Position numbers and translations under genes: made by a program. From Tribonema minus (lineage: Eukaryota; Sar; Xanthophyceae; Tribonematales; Tribonemataceae), in NCBI GenBank assembly GCA_017506865.1, contig JAFCMP010000068.1, positions 744,001-808,000 of the forward strand: DNA of 64,000 nt, read 5' to 3'. The notes under the pieces were generated by a model, which was given only the letters and a program-made list of their open reading frames with translations, had not been told where the DNA came from and made no database searches. Positions 35,077-48,700 of the stretch are shown in pieces. Positions within the stretch are counted from its first letter, which is position 1, and each line of letters begins with the position of its first letter.

Positions 35077-37864
35077 ATGTGGCTTGAGCTAGCTGGTGCA
35101 TCCGTGCTGACGACCTTACCGCGCATTAGTGTTGCTGTGGTGTGCACAGCATATCCGCGTGGCGCCGTGAGCGTCTGCATCGCCCGTCCTTCGGACAGCG
35201 GCGATGTCGAGTACCTATTGGTCCAGAGGGGGAAGGAGCCTGGCAAGGGGAAGTGGAGCTTATGCGGTGGCAGCATCTCATTGGGAGAGACGACAGTTGC
35301 TGTGAGTGCCAGTACTACAAAGTAAGGCTGCTGTTCATCAGTCAGCTATGTCTGTGTCAGTTGGTTACAAAGGGCAGAGCGCGGCCTATATCCTGAAGTC
35401 TGCGTCAATGGAGTGCAAAGGGCACAACATGACCTGTATCGTCAATGAAGCAGCATGGGATCATCAACTGTCCCAATCAAGTGCATTCAAAGGTCTTGTG
35501 AGCGGCGAAAATCCTTACACTCCCTAGCCTCTAATGCAAGACCCTGACAGCAGCGTAGCTCATCTGCAGCGGTGATTGACAGAGCTGATGTTGGCAGAGT
35601 TGATGTACCACGCAATCCGTTGCCATTCTTTAGAGATAGTGTATTGCTTAAGTAATACCTCTCCAGCTGTTGTGTGCATGTGAGTGTGCGAGGTTCGCGT
35701 CCGGCCTGCACCAACCGCAAGCAACATTGTCTGTGCATGTGTTACTCGGGTCCGTGGCCTTCATTCACGTTACGTACGCATTTGTGAGTGCGCATGTGTT
35801 ATGTGTGAATTCATGGCAGGCGGGGTTACGGGAGCTGCAGGAGGAGGCATCGCTCAGCGCGGACGACGTGCGTGTCTGCCCAAAAACATTTGGCGCATCT
35901 GACGCCATCTACCGCGACGAGAGCGGCGCCGTCGCCTTTCACTACGTGATTCAGGTGTGTGGCAGCGACTCAGCAGCGAGTGGTTCACTGTGTTAGCTTG
36001 ATTGTTATGATTTAGTCGATTCGCGCTGATTTTCTTGTTCTTAAGTATCAAAAGCTGAAGTGCATTCATGAAGCTCAACTTCTGCGCGCCGGATACCTGA
36101 GGCGTGATATAGGTAAGGGGGGCCAGCGGCTTAGCAGCAACGCTCAGCAGCAAGTGGTTTGCGCTTTTGTAGTAATGACAAGTGGTCGATTCAGGCTGAC
36201 TGTCTTGAAGTTGAAGTTCTTACACTTAAAGTTATCAACTTCTCTGCGGTGGCGATACCTGAGGTGCGGAGCAGTGCCTAGCGGCGAGTCAGCAGCTGGC
36301 ATGTATGAGCGCAATCAGTTGAGCTCAACCCCCTAACAAGGTCACAGACGCAGTTAAGCTTTGTCATCACGGCTCAGCTGGCAGGGACCACACGGAACTG
36401 ACGCTGCCTATGGTGTGCGATGATGACGCATTTCTTCATGCTGGAAGTGCTGAAATCAGATTGTCTTGGTAACGCAGCATAGGCATAGCACCAGTATGTT
36501 AGTGCCTTGTTTGTAGTGTGCATGCGACGATGTGCGAGCGGCCTGTTTACTTCGAAGTATGATGCATGTATGCATGTTTATGGTGGTCACTGGATCTACA
36601 TTGTGCAGTTGTGGCAGTGGTCAGGAGCCAATGCGCTGAGTTGGCTAGCCATGTTGTTCAACTCGTACTGGCAGCGGTCAATGAAGAGATCACATGATGT
36701 ACATCTACGCGCCAATCATGTCGCGCGCTGAATTTGACGGCGAGATGCCATCTATTGCTGGTGCTTAAATATGTAGTTGTGACACACTTTAGCAAGTGGC
36801 TTGCTGTGCTGTGTCCTTTTGTTGTGGTCAGAAGTGAGTCCTGTGTACACTTCAAGTATACACATTAACGAAATGCAGTCCTCCACGTTTGGCTGGTGCA
36901 TGGCGCCGGTGCAATTCAGTAAAACAAACTGCTGGTTCAGCTTGATCCTGTGTTCTTGACATACATCTCTTATGGTGGTCACTAAACAGCCCTGGAAAGC
37001 TCACTCCTGACCTCAAACTCCCCCCCTCCCTTGCCTGTCTGCAGCACGTCTATGGCATTGCGAGGCGCGATGCTGCGCCCGTGGCTTGCGACGACGCAGC
37101 CGACGTGGGATGGTTCTCACTGCCACAGGTGCGCCACCCCAACTGGCATCGCAGTCGTTCTGTATTTCGTGTACAAGTCACGTTCAAGAGCTTGATAATG
37201 CTACAGGGATATACATGCTCTGACTTGCGTCATGAAGGAGTCACACGTGAGTTGCCAATATGTGACGGAGCCTGTTCACCATGTTGGTGGACTGAGCATA
37301 GGTCATTGTGGAGGTGTGTGCGGACTGCAACGTCTTGCCGCCTAATGGAGCCTCTATTCGATTGAGAGCCTGTTGTTGTCCTGGCGTCATGTCGGAGCAC
37401 TGATGTGGTAAACGCAACCGCCCCAGGCACTGCTGGCACATGCATTTCACAGCCTGTCCCGCAAGCGACCATTCATGCCTCTTGCCTGCAAATCTTATGC
37501 ATGACTTGTGCTGGTGCGTGCAATGCTTGACAGACGAGGCCACGCAAGCAATGCATGCTCCCAGAGCACCGCTGCTGCACATCACAGCCTTCCCTGCTCA
37601 GTGCACTCATGCCTCTTGCCTGCAAAATCCAATGGTCATGCCGGTATGCCTGGCTCATACATTAGTTCAAACATGTGCTCAAGCAAGTGGCCTCACTGCT
37701 GCTGCACTCGCCACGCTGCTGCCGTGCAGATTCACAGCATGAGCTCGATGATAGCTGGCAGAGTAGCGGACGTCATCAGCGATGCTCAACAATTGCGAGC
37801 AGCAGGGTGCTTGCCGGTCGAAGGGGAGGAAGGCGACAGGCCGACTGAACGGGGCAGCCATTGA
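35077..37864 (+). CDS. Nudix hydrolase, 4 exons
   Basis: Exons 35077-35301, 35820-35954, 37045-37128 and 37730-37864, all in phase 0, about 192 residues; an ATG at 34906 in the same frame would add 57. The Nudix box GX5EX7REX2EE is complete: G65..E71, then R79-E80 and E83-E84 (GSISLGE .. RELQEEASL). It is built across the first intron. A leading YLLVQRGKEPGKGKWSLCGG strand and the later FHYVIQHVYG and DDAADVGWFSL elements match the ADP-ribose/oxidised-nucleotide pyrophosphatase type. The last exon (GRVADVISDAQQL) provides the usual C-terminal helix. It should hydrolyse a nucleoside diphosphate linked to another moiety, with Mg2+; substrate cannot be told. No signal peptide is obvious from the 35077 start. 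Introns of the gene show no clear exon-edge copies, unlike the neighbours. Confidence 0.85.
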
Positions 37865-39757
37865 GAGTTTACTCTTTGCCTGCAGCTGCAAGGTGTTTCT
37901 GTGAATATAGTCAATGTGTATTGATGACAATTTTTGAATGAAGAAGGTTGGTGGGCCTGCGCGCTGCACTTTGGTAAACCACACAACACAGATGGAACAC
38001 GCGCACAATCCCCTGTGCTTTTTTAAGTAGTGCAAATGGTTCGGGGGCCTCATTGCAGACTGCGCTGAGCATTGCCACAAGCAGCTCTAGGTCTGAACCG
38101 ACTATGAGTAATCTGAACTGTTGACATGCCATGTGCAGCTTTCCCCAGTCGTCGCTCACTCTGTTCTTTGTTGTCGTTCTTGTTGTTGAACGTCTTTGTC
38201 GTTCACTTGCTACAGTCACATTTGCTTTTTTACAATGAGTGATTCAGTCTTGTGCAGGTGCGCTGTTGAAAAAGGAAGCAAGTTTAGTACTTGCGTTGAC
38301 CAGACTTTGATGGCAGCCCATAGGCGCCAGAGAGCGGGAGAGGAAGTCTAGACTCACTTGCTGGTCGCAACCTGTCTCAAAGCATCCGCATCTGGAATCC
38401 GTCAAATGAAATAACCTGTTCATTATGCGTGCTGCACTTGCAGCAGCACCGCTGATGCTTTGCGCATTTCATTACTGCCATGCTCTGCATATGCTCTTGC
38501 TCGACTTGCATGCATCTGCGGGAACATCGGGAAAACTAGTCCTGCGCTGTTCTTCGTCATCCGTGTCTGTCTGATAACATGTCTTGAAGGTGCATGTTAC
38601 GCGAGATGGCTCATGGTCCTCAGCCACACTGATCCTGTGTGGGGGTGTGTCATTTCTGTTGTGTAAATTGATAGAGATACGAGTTGTGGCTGGCAGTGGT
38701 CTCAGGACTTGTCGCATTCGCTCCAAGCAAGAGTCTACTGTGCCTTCACGCATGTCAAGCACTGTGCGCTGTGTTGATCCAGTGCTGACTCGCTTCAATG
38801 TAATAGCCATCATCAGCCCCATCACAGGTGCTCATGGCTGATGCTGATGTCAAAGGAGTGCTTAGACCATTCAAGTTGTTCGCATGGTCTGTCGCCATGT
38901 TAGCAATGTGCTTCAGCGCAGTTTGTGCCGTTTGTACTAGCATCAGCTCAATTCAACATTGAGGGCTGCATTTCAGTCCAAAGTGCGCAAATGTTGCCCC
39001 GCTTTATCCCACGTGGGCATTGATAGATGAGTACGCCATACTAGCAGGCAAGCAGAATGTGGAGGCAATCTCTTCGCCATGATACACGCAAATGAAATGC
39101 AGGCAACCATAGGCAAAGCACAGGCACCGTGCAAGTTGCAGCTCATGACAAGCACGGGTGACAAGTGAAATACAGCGCGCTGATGAAGCATGCTGCAGAC
39201 ATATTCTGCAGCTTGTAACATTGCCACAGCGCTATACGCCAATGACTGAACGCCTGACCTGCATCTTGCACACAAATGAAAGCAAGATCGGACGCGCCGA
39301 TGCATGAAATACCGCCCCTAGACCAGCCGCCCAATATGATGGCGAAGACTGTCCGAGTGCCTCAGTGACCGATGACACCCTAAAACTTGCCGCTGAGTGG
39401 CGGCAGCGCTTGCGAGCAATAGTGATCGGTCTGCGTACGAGCGAACACGTGTGCCCGCTGCGATGAGAAAAGAGAGCGAGTACGCGCCGGCAGCACCAGA
39501 ACCGCTGTCCGTTGTGATCGCCGAATAAACCACACGCTGCATGCGGCGTGGCGCAGCGCCCCGCCGCTGCGCGATTGCGCATGCTAGCGCACGAGAGTGC
39601 TGCGCGCGGTTTACTGTACACAAGGCTTGTACACCTAAATCGCAATGGATCGGACTGAGACGGGCTGTCGGGCCCCCGATGCGCCTGACAGTCCATTCAC
39701 CAGCTACAACAGTTGCTCGGAAGCAGGTGACTTGTTGACGGTTCCATGACGGGGAGC
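37865..39757. other. Convergent spacer between the Nudix gene and the exchanger gene
   Basis: Both flanking genes end here (tail to tail). Open frames on the minus strand near 38472-38825 and 39232-39696 have no recognisable motifs. The two 3' UTRs are expected here. Confidence 0.5.
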
Positions 39758-42700
39758 TCAAGCGGTTCCGGGCGCTCGCTTCTCCGGCAACACGAAGGCC
39801 TTCGCCTGCGGCGCCAGCAGCAGCTGCGACGCGAGAGCAGACGTGAGCCCAGATACGTGTCAGCACATGCCCAGCGCAGCCTGTTGCCGTATTGCTTCCA
39901 CTGTTGTTGGCAACGGACAGACGCTGGAGGGCAGCATGGCATCAACGCCTCAACAGATCAAGCGCCACTCCAATTCATGTGCACAGTCATAAAGTGTCAC
40001 TGTGGCCCAGTACAGGAGTTGTATGAAGCATGTCAGTGCGCCAGTGGCCGAAGTTCAACATAGCCTCCGTATGTGAACTTTCAGGTACATGCACGTCCTT
40101 TGACCCGCACATCAGCAACAGCGCAAAGCAGCCACAGAGGTTGCATCTCATCACAGTGCAACAACAAACTTCTTCAACATGTAGACTTCATGCCGCAACA
40201 CACTTCTTCATACATTGTGTACACCTACCTCAATCGGGTGGATGTTCCAGTTGCTGATGAGCGACGGCGCGAACCACCGCGGCTGCGCGTCCCTGCCGCC
40301 GCTGCCGCCGCCGCCGCCGCCGCCGCCGCCGCTGCTGACCGTCGCGTCGCTCGCAAAGCTGCGACCCAGCGCGGACGGCGACGACGGCGCAAAGGCGGCG
40401 GCGTGCGAGCGCGGCGACAGGACTCGCTGGCGCGCTAGCGGCACGCACTGCAGCTTGGCGGCGGCCTTGTCCGTGTCGCTGGCAGCAGCGGCGACGGCGC
40501 CGGGCTCTGCCGCCGGCGGCGCGGGCTCGTGCGCGGGGATGAAGGACGCGCTGCCCTGCAGCAGAATGACCTGCGCAAAGAGGGCAGAGGCAGCGTTGAA
40601 AGATGGGTTTACGGTGCCAGTCGTTGCGATCCTGGGCAGTACGCCTGGTGATGATCAGTGTCGGGGAACGCGCCCAGGCGGAGGCAGCGATGAAAAACTA
40701 TGTAGATGGGAAGGTCACTGTTCATTGTCAGGGGAAACACATGCGCGTACGACAACTCTCAGCGCTATTTTCTTGCGCAGCCTGAGCTCTGCTTGCAGTG
40801 GCCATGATGAGGAGCAGCATGCTTGAGAGCTGGTGAAGTTCGCTTCAAGTGCGCTTCAGCTGGGTCTCTGTTGCAGGCGTCCGAAATGGCGCGCTGCAAC
40901 ACATCGAGCAGAAACGAAGCCTCCCATCCGCTCACCTGCGCCCCAGCAGGCACCGTAATCGCCAGCGTCTGCCACCGCCGCGCCGGCGGCGCGTCGCGCG
41001 CCGCCGCCTCCCGCGCCGCCCCGCGCACCAACGCTATCGGCGAGTGGTGCACTGCGGGCCGCGGCGCCTCCGCCCCCTCCCCCCGTTCCTCGTAACCGGG
41101 GGGGGGCAGGGGAGCGTCGCAGGCGTCGTGAAAGCGCGCCGTCGCCAGGAGGTGGTGGATGTGGCGCAGCGAGAGCGCAGAGTACGGGTGCGCGGGGGTG
41201 CCCGGGGTGGAGGCGCGGGTGCAGCGCGCCAGCAGGTGCGCCGCGAGCGTGCTCCAGAGGCCCAGCTTGAGGCTCGGCATCGTCTCGCTGACCTGCATGG
41301 TGGAGGGCGGGGGGCGGGGTAGGTATTGGTGACGGGGGGGGGGGGGGGGTATGGGTATGCGGACGCGATCAGGTGCGCTGCGAGCGTGCTCCAGAGGTCC
41401 AGCTTGAGGCTCGGCATCGCCTCGCTGACCTGCGTGCGCGCATGCATCGATTTGGGGGGGGGGGGGGGGGGGGGTATCGGCGATGGGCTTCGCTGACCTG
41501 CTCGCGCGCGCATTGATGAGGGTGGGTAAGCAAGCACCGATGATGGGTAGGTGTGGGTGTCAGGGGCACATGGGCAGGTAGGCATTGGTGATTGGCAGGT
41601 ATAGATGGGTGTTCACAGGGGCACATGTGATGTGATGAGCCGCCGGTCAAAGGCTATGTAGGTATGAAAATGACGACATCATCATCACGCTTGCTTACCA
41701 ATCATGTGCAGCTGTAGTGCTGCTGCAGCACTATATACGCGGTTTGCTTTTCAATGAAAATACATCATGGGATATTGATCATGGGGGCTTTTCGCGCGCA
41801 GCGAAAGGCACAAACTTTTGCGCCCCAAGCGAAAAGCGAAAAGCAGTCTACTACAATGGGGCAACGCGACCTGACGGAGCGGCTCACCACTAGCAGCCCG
41901 GGTATGTCAAAGAAGAGTACGCTAGAGTACGCGCCGCTGACAAAGGTGGCCGCGTTGGGCGCGTCAAGCAGAACATCCGTGACGCCGAAGAGGGTGCCCA
42001 TGGGCTTGAGCTCTCCCTCCTCCGCGTTGCCGCTGCTGAACTTCCTGTGCGCCTCAGCGGCAGAGAGAGGACAACACCGGTGACTCTCAACTCATCTCAC
42101 TGAACACCGGTGACTCTCCTTTCATCTTATTGAAGGGTACACAAGGCGACCCCCTGCACACGTGTGCAGAGGACGCTATGGGTTTTGGGGGGTTCTGCTC
42201 AGAGAGGACAACACCGGTGACTCTCGACTCATCTCACTGAAGGGGAAACGTGCGACCCCCTGAGGACGCTAAGGGGTTTTGGGGTGTTCTGCTGGCCTCC
42301 TTGCATGGGTGCGCGGACGAGATGACAACGGCGGTGACTTTCCACACTTTCTCTGAAGGATGCACATGGCAACGCCCCCTGCAATAGTATGTGTGGGGGC
42401 GCTGTGTGGGTTTTGCTGGGGTCCCCTTGACGACAGCACACACATAACAGCTCAAGCTTTGAAATGCACACATCATTCTCAGGGTGGAGTGAGGGTGATT
42501 GCAAGAGGAACTTGGGACTTAAGGCGCTGCGTAACACCGCCTGTTTGGGGCACAGCCTAGAAGCAATGCCAGACCTAATGATGTGCGCACACAGACAGCG
42601 TAGGGCGTTACAGCAACCTTTACAATGATAACCGGTGACAGCAGAAGATACCTGAGAGCAATTGTAGACGCCGTCCATAAAGAGCAGTAGCACACATGAT

Positions 42701-45700
42701 ACTCACGATGCGACGCCGCCGCGGTGGCGACTTTAACTCACAGTGCAACGCTTGCCCCCCTCAATAGGTTGGCTGAGCTGCCGGCTTTGCCCACGTTCCG
42801 GGTGCTGCCGGGGGTCACGGGGTCCGCCATGTTACGTCCGCGCAGCAGCGAGTTCCTCTTGAAGCTGGGCCGGCGCTGCTCAGCAGCGGGGGGGGGGGGA
42901 GGGGCACTGCGTTAGCAATGGTGACGCTGCTGCTGCTGCTGTTGCTGCTGCAAGGCGCACCTGCAGAGCCATGAGCACACCACGCGTCTGGAGACAACAG
43001 TGCACGTGTGTTTGAGACACTGCGGGTGTCGCGTGCTGCATGCAGCTGCAACCTACAGCAGTACCTAGGGGCGTCGGCTCCGCTGCTGGCGCTGCTTTGC
43101 ACAAGGAAGGAGCCAGATGCACATTCTGCGGCGCGTTGGCGCCGCTGCTGGCACAATCACGGCGCCTCGGCAGCAGCGCACCACCGCAACGCCGACGCAG
43201 CACAACGCTCAGCACCAGCAGTAGCAGCAGCAGCGCTCACCTGCGCGCGCAGCGTCGAGTGCACCGACGACACGCTCGCGTTGAGCGAGCCGCCGGCACC
43301 CATGCTCATCTGCACGGAGCCCCTGCGCAGCAGCCGTGCGGGAGCGCGCGCGGCGCCGCCGCCGCCAGTGGCGGCAGCGGCGGCGCCATCGGTGCTGCCG
43401 GCCTGCCGCACCTGCGTGCCGGCCACCGGCGCCGTTGACAGGTCTACGGGGGCCGTGGCATCGGGAGGCGCGCATTCATCGATGTCGTCGTCTTTGATGA
43501 GCACCTGCGAACATGACAGTGTGTTTGGAGGTGAATTAACGGGGGGGTGGTCCAGGGGCATTGCATCCCAAGCAGAGGTATGTATGTGCTGGCTACGGGG
43601 GTCATGGCGTCGGGCGGCGCGCGCGCATTCGTCGATGTCGTCGTCCTTGATGAGCACCTGTCACCGCAATAGATAGCGAACGTGAAGATGATGGGGGGCA
43701 GGGGTTGGGGAGCGGGGGGTTGGGGGGCGAGCAGAGTATGAGCAGAGGCGTAATACGGTAGACTTGTGGTATCAGCAGCGGCAGTGCTCAGATGTCGTCG
43801 TCCTTGATGAGCACCTGCGACAATGACGGTGTGTTTGAAGGTGGGTTAACGAATGGGGGGGAGGGGTGTCGAGGGGCATTGCATCCCAAGCAGAGGAATG
43901 TATGTGCTGGCTAAAGGGGTCATGGCGTCGGGCAGCGCGCGCGCATTCGTCGACATTGTCGTCCTTGATGGGCACCTGTCATCGCAACAGGTAGCAAATG
44001 TGAAGATGGTGGTGGTGGGGGGGTGGGGATCGCGCAGAGCTGCAAAAGCGTTCACACCCGGGGCGCAGTTATGTATATTCTGCAAGGAAGCAGTGTCACG
44101 GACTAACGAAGATGCTGTGCAATGCTAGCCGATGATAAGGGACGTCGGAACATGACAGCCGCTGGTAAACACACATATTGTGCCGCAGGATGCCGATAAG
44201 GCAGGTGTGCCATTCGCGTGCTGGCGGTGTGCAATGCAGACTGCGGCACCTCCTTGCGCAATGAAAAAGTGTGGAGTGCAAGAGCGCGGAGCGCGGAACT
44301 GTTATCATTGTGCAGGTTGTTCAAGGCAAGTGTCAGACACCGTGCAGCAGTGTTCACAGTGGTGCCAGGGCGTCTTGAGATGCGTGATCAGCCTTGCAAG
44401 GTACCGTGCATGGATCAGAAGTCGCCATGCAAATTGCGCTGGTGGCACCACTGCCCATCCCCGGTGCGGGGTATGCACTGAGTCTACCTCGAAGTACTAC
44501 AATAGGTGTAGCTCGGCACGCACCACGCTGCCCCTGACAATGTAGTAGCAGCCCAGTCCAGCGCGGGCGCCCTTGTCGCCCTTGCGCATGAGCTCCACCC
44601 GCCCAACGTACTCCTGCAATCAGACAGGACATGGTGACAGCAGCTGAAGCTGAGCGCTGCTGCTGCATTTGAGTGCGTTTGAGAGGGGTAACTTTGCCAC
44701 GAAAACTTGCCCGAGTACAGAACTGATGCCAAGCATGCATGGCAAGAGCACGACGCGCAGCTGGCGGTTGCGGGTGTCATAGAACGAGCCGCTTTCACAG
44801 GTGGCATCCGATGCAGCAAGGCTACCCTGTAAGGTGCACATACATGAGTGTTTCGAAGGGCTTCTTTGCGTGTGCATCCGCCATGTGCACACTCAGAAGC
44901 GTTGAAGCTGCTCTATGGCTGCGTTGGTTCGACTGTTGGCGTGGCAGCGCTCAACTCACACTGATGCTCAGGACAGGCTGGTGAGTCTGCAATCATGTGT
45001 AATTACACTATTCAAGTGATGTTTGTTTCTCAGGTCAATGCTGGCGCAAAGATCCTCAACGGACAACACATAGCACGACCTCGATCACATTTGTCACGGC
45101 CTTGGTGTTGCAACTTCAGGAATCACATGCCAGCTCACACAGGTGCAGGAACTCAGCACAAGCATGCCACAGGTGCTGCAAACACGTTCGTAAGCAAGAG
45201 GCCATCACTGTGGGGGCGTTTTCGTCAGCGGCACTGGCACCCACCTTGGGCTTGACGAGACCCAGACTCACGACTTGCTCCAGCTCGGATGAGTTCAGGA
45301 GGTGGAGGAACTCTACACGCGCTAGCGTCTGCAGCAGCGGCGCCTTCCTCTCAATGGTGGGGTGGAAAGGCACCGCTTGCAGGCCAGCCGTGATGCCCTG
45401 TCGAGTTGCGCATGGATGAAAAGAGCAAGGCACCAACAGGGAATACAGTCAGAGTTTGCCAGTCTGTGAAGTGAACAGGCCTGGATCGGCTGCAGTCAGT
45501 GACCGCCTGTTGTGAAGTCGACATGACATGACACACAGGCCGCCAACATGGCGCACAGCTGTCCCGGTGGTCTGGTACGGACATGGTGTACTTGCCACTG
45601 GTAGGAGGCTGCTTACGCAAATGTTGCGGATATATAAAGGGAGGCCACAAACGGCGGTGGCGGCGAGGGGGGGGGGGGGGGGGGGGGGGGGATCGGCAGA

Positions 45701-48700
45701 GTGTCAAACTGCTACACAATGCTCGAGGGCAAAGGGAGCAAAGCGATGGCAGCTGTTATAGCAAGCCGCCACATCAACGATGAGCTTCAACAGCCGTGGC
45801 CACATGAAGGTGCGCACCGAGGTTTCACGTTGGTGCCAGCCCTTCAGAGCGCTGTCACAGCCATCACCCACAACCGGCGCGCTGCGCTTGCACCTTCAGA
45901 GCGCCTCTCTCGCTTCCTGGCTTATGGAGCACTAATGATTGCACGATTCTGACTTGTTGAGCGCTGAGTGCAGTCATCAGTGCTCAGGGCTGAGCGCAGT
46001 GCGCGCACCTTCTCCATGAACTCCGCCTCCTTGGTGTTGATGCGCCCCTCCTTCTGGAGCTTCTTGATGTGGAAGTGCGCGGTGAAGAGCATGGTGCGCG
46101 CGGCCATCTGCGTCTTGATAGAGCGCGCCTGCAGCGCAATGGGATGGGGAACAGGGGGTCGCTCTGGTGAGTGGACTTGGATTCACATGAGACTCAGATG
46201 TGCATACTGGTGAGTAGACTCGGACTCGCGACTCAGACAAGCGTACAGAGCCACGACCTCACGACCATCTGGAACGTACATGAACCATAGCGCAATACTG
46301 CTTGCGGCACACAGCGACGTAGCGCAATGCATGCCTCAGTGCTATGCTGCTCAGGGACTCATGAAGCCCTAGAGACGCGCCGCGAGCTGCCAATCTGCAT
46401 GCTGTGCAACCACCGCATGTGTAGTACAGTCACATGGCGTCTACTGATTATAATTGTGTGACAATCCTCTTCAATTGATTTGTATAGTAATAAGCATCAC
46501 TGTGTACTGCACGCGGCGCTGAGCGCTGTGCTGATGACCGCGATGCGAACGTCACTGCAACACTGCAATATTGCACCATATTTTCATACATTTGCACCTA
46601 CACCTGAGCATCATACCTACACCTGATCATTGCTCCGGCGCAACATTGTGCAATGCGCAGGCCGCGCGACTAGAGCTGCACTTACGCCAACGGACCGAGA
46701 AAAGCAGGATGCGCACACTTTACCAAATTGTCGCACTGACAATGTTGCAATGATGACGATAGGCCAGGCACACATGCAGCCCCCTCCGCGCATGCTGCAT
46801 GAGGACTTGCAAACAGCACTCAATGTGCGTATACCTATTGTATAGAAGTATCAGCCAGGTCCGTACATACCTGTGCAGGGTTGTCAGCTAGAAGCTGCAG
46901 CAGCTCGCCCTCTGCCAGCTCCACCTGCGCCAACAAACAGCGGCACGAGGCGCGCACGCAAACGTTGAGCACTGCAGCGTTTGACATGCAGCCAAGCGAG
47001 CACATCGCACTTCCAGCCATTGCTGCCGCTGATGTGGGAACGCGCACATGCCATGGCCCATTTGGCAACAAAGGTGTCGTGCGTACAGGCTCGCACCACC
47101 CAACGTGTCGTCTGGTGCAAAGCGCTACTGTACCAACGGCCAAAGCCCGCGTTCCATGCCTCGCAAGAGAGACAGCGACGCCGCGCTGACAATGCTCTGC
47201 TTGCTGCAGGAAACGGTGGCACAGAAGGCGCGTGGACAGGGCCTTGAGCGTTGTCACGAAAGCCCAAGATGCTGAGCGTCATCGCAATCATAGACCTGCT
47301 AATCGTGATCGTCGCGGATCATCCTGGCCTGGTGGTGCGCGTCGCGCGCACTGACACGCACACTGAGCATCACCACACCCACGCACCTGCTGGTCGTGCT
47401 CATCGCGGATCATCTCGGCCTGGTGCGGGTCGCGCGAGAGCAGCTGGCGCGTCTGCAGCGCGGCGCGGTGCGCGCTGACAAAGTTCCACACGATCTGCAT
47501 GACAAAGGTGAGCTTGCGGTGGAAGAAGTGCGCGTCCCACTTCTTAAGGGGGCCGCGCAGCAGGCGGCGCCACCCCGCGCCGTTGCCCCACACCAGCTGC
47601 ACGGGGTATGGGGGGGGGGGGGGGGCATCACGACATGTGAGCGTTTAGTGAGGAGTGCGCTGGCTCCGTGTCGTGCACATCTTTACTGATTGCTCATGAT
47701 CATCGTTCGCCGTCTGTGGAGACAACGGCTGTATCCCTTGTGAACACACGTCCGCTGCATCCCCTGCAGTGCAAAGTTATGACTGAGCCACGCGCTGGGG
47801 CATGTATATTGCGCCAATGTGCTGACCAGGCGTCACAGGCACGTGCTGACTGCACAGCTTTGCGGAGATGAAGCATCATCAATGAATGGTGATAATCTGC
47901 GCTGGCTCAGCTGCGCATGCGCTCGTAAGTGCGCAGCGCTCAGCATTGTGCACCCGACAGGCGGTTGCCGTGACGGAATGCGCCTGCTGCGCACTTTTGC
48001 CTTGCACCAGCTGCTCGAGGCCAAGAGCGCAGAAAACTTGCAAGCTGAGCAGAGATTTCGTGCTGCAACGATGCTCAGCATATGGCGCAAAGAGGTTCTT
48101 AGCTGGGGTGCGCTACCCCCGCCATTGCGCCACAACAACTGCAGCAGGGAGGTGGCTCGCCGCATGTGTCATTGTTGTGCAGCACTTGCGCCTATCCTCA
48201 AAGGAAGCGCCTAAGCAGTTGACGTCGGCCCCCGCCGGGGCCTATCAGCAACTCCCCCCCAGAGGTGGAATGCATGACAACATAATTACTGGTTGTGCGT
48301 AACTAAGTCGACAGGCATCTGTGGTAAACACAGCTCTGGACTGTGCAAACACTGGATAACACAGCGCTGTACTGTACAAACACTCGACCGGACATGGCAC
48401 GCAGCGCTTCGACAACTCACCGAGAGACGCGTAAACCACGACGACCGGTTGTACTTGTCGGCGATGTACGCCCAGCTGTCTAGCGCAGCGCCCTTCTCTA
48501 CGCGGTCCTCTGCGCTGTCGACGCTCTCCATGAGCACCTTGATGCCGCTGCAGGGCGACACGAAAATGGCACCGCCGATAGGTATACGAGTAGGTCAGTT
48601 CGACGATATAGAAGTAGCATGCAAGTGCATGGAGAGATATGCCTTCAATTATTCACTGGACGGTTGGATGCAGCAAGAAGAGGTGGCAGGGCATGATACA

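Noticed and set aside
39232..39866. Minus-strand open frames of 154 and 182 codons downstream of the exchanger
   Set aside because: No motif; one overlaps the proposed terminal exchanger exon in another frame. Treated as 3' flank.
44620..44892. Additional exchanger exon (GSLAASDATCESGSFYDTRN..)
   Set aside because: It has an acceptor-like CAG, but exons 17 and 18 join in phase without it and the cNMP-like fold reads on naturally.
45621..45640. TATATAAAG box on the plus strand
   Set aside because: Lies in an exchanger intron on the antisense strand with no gene following it.
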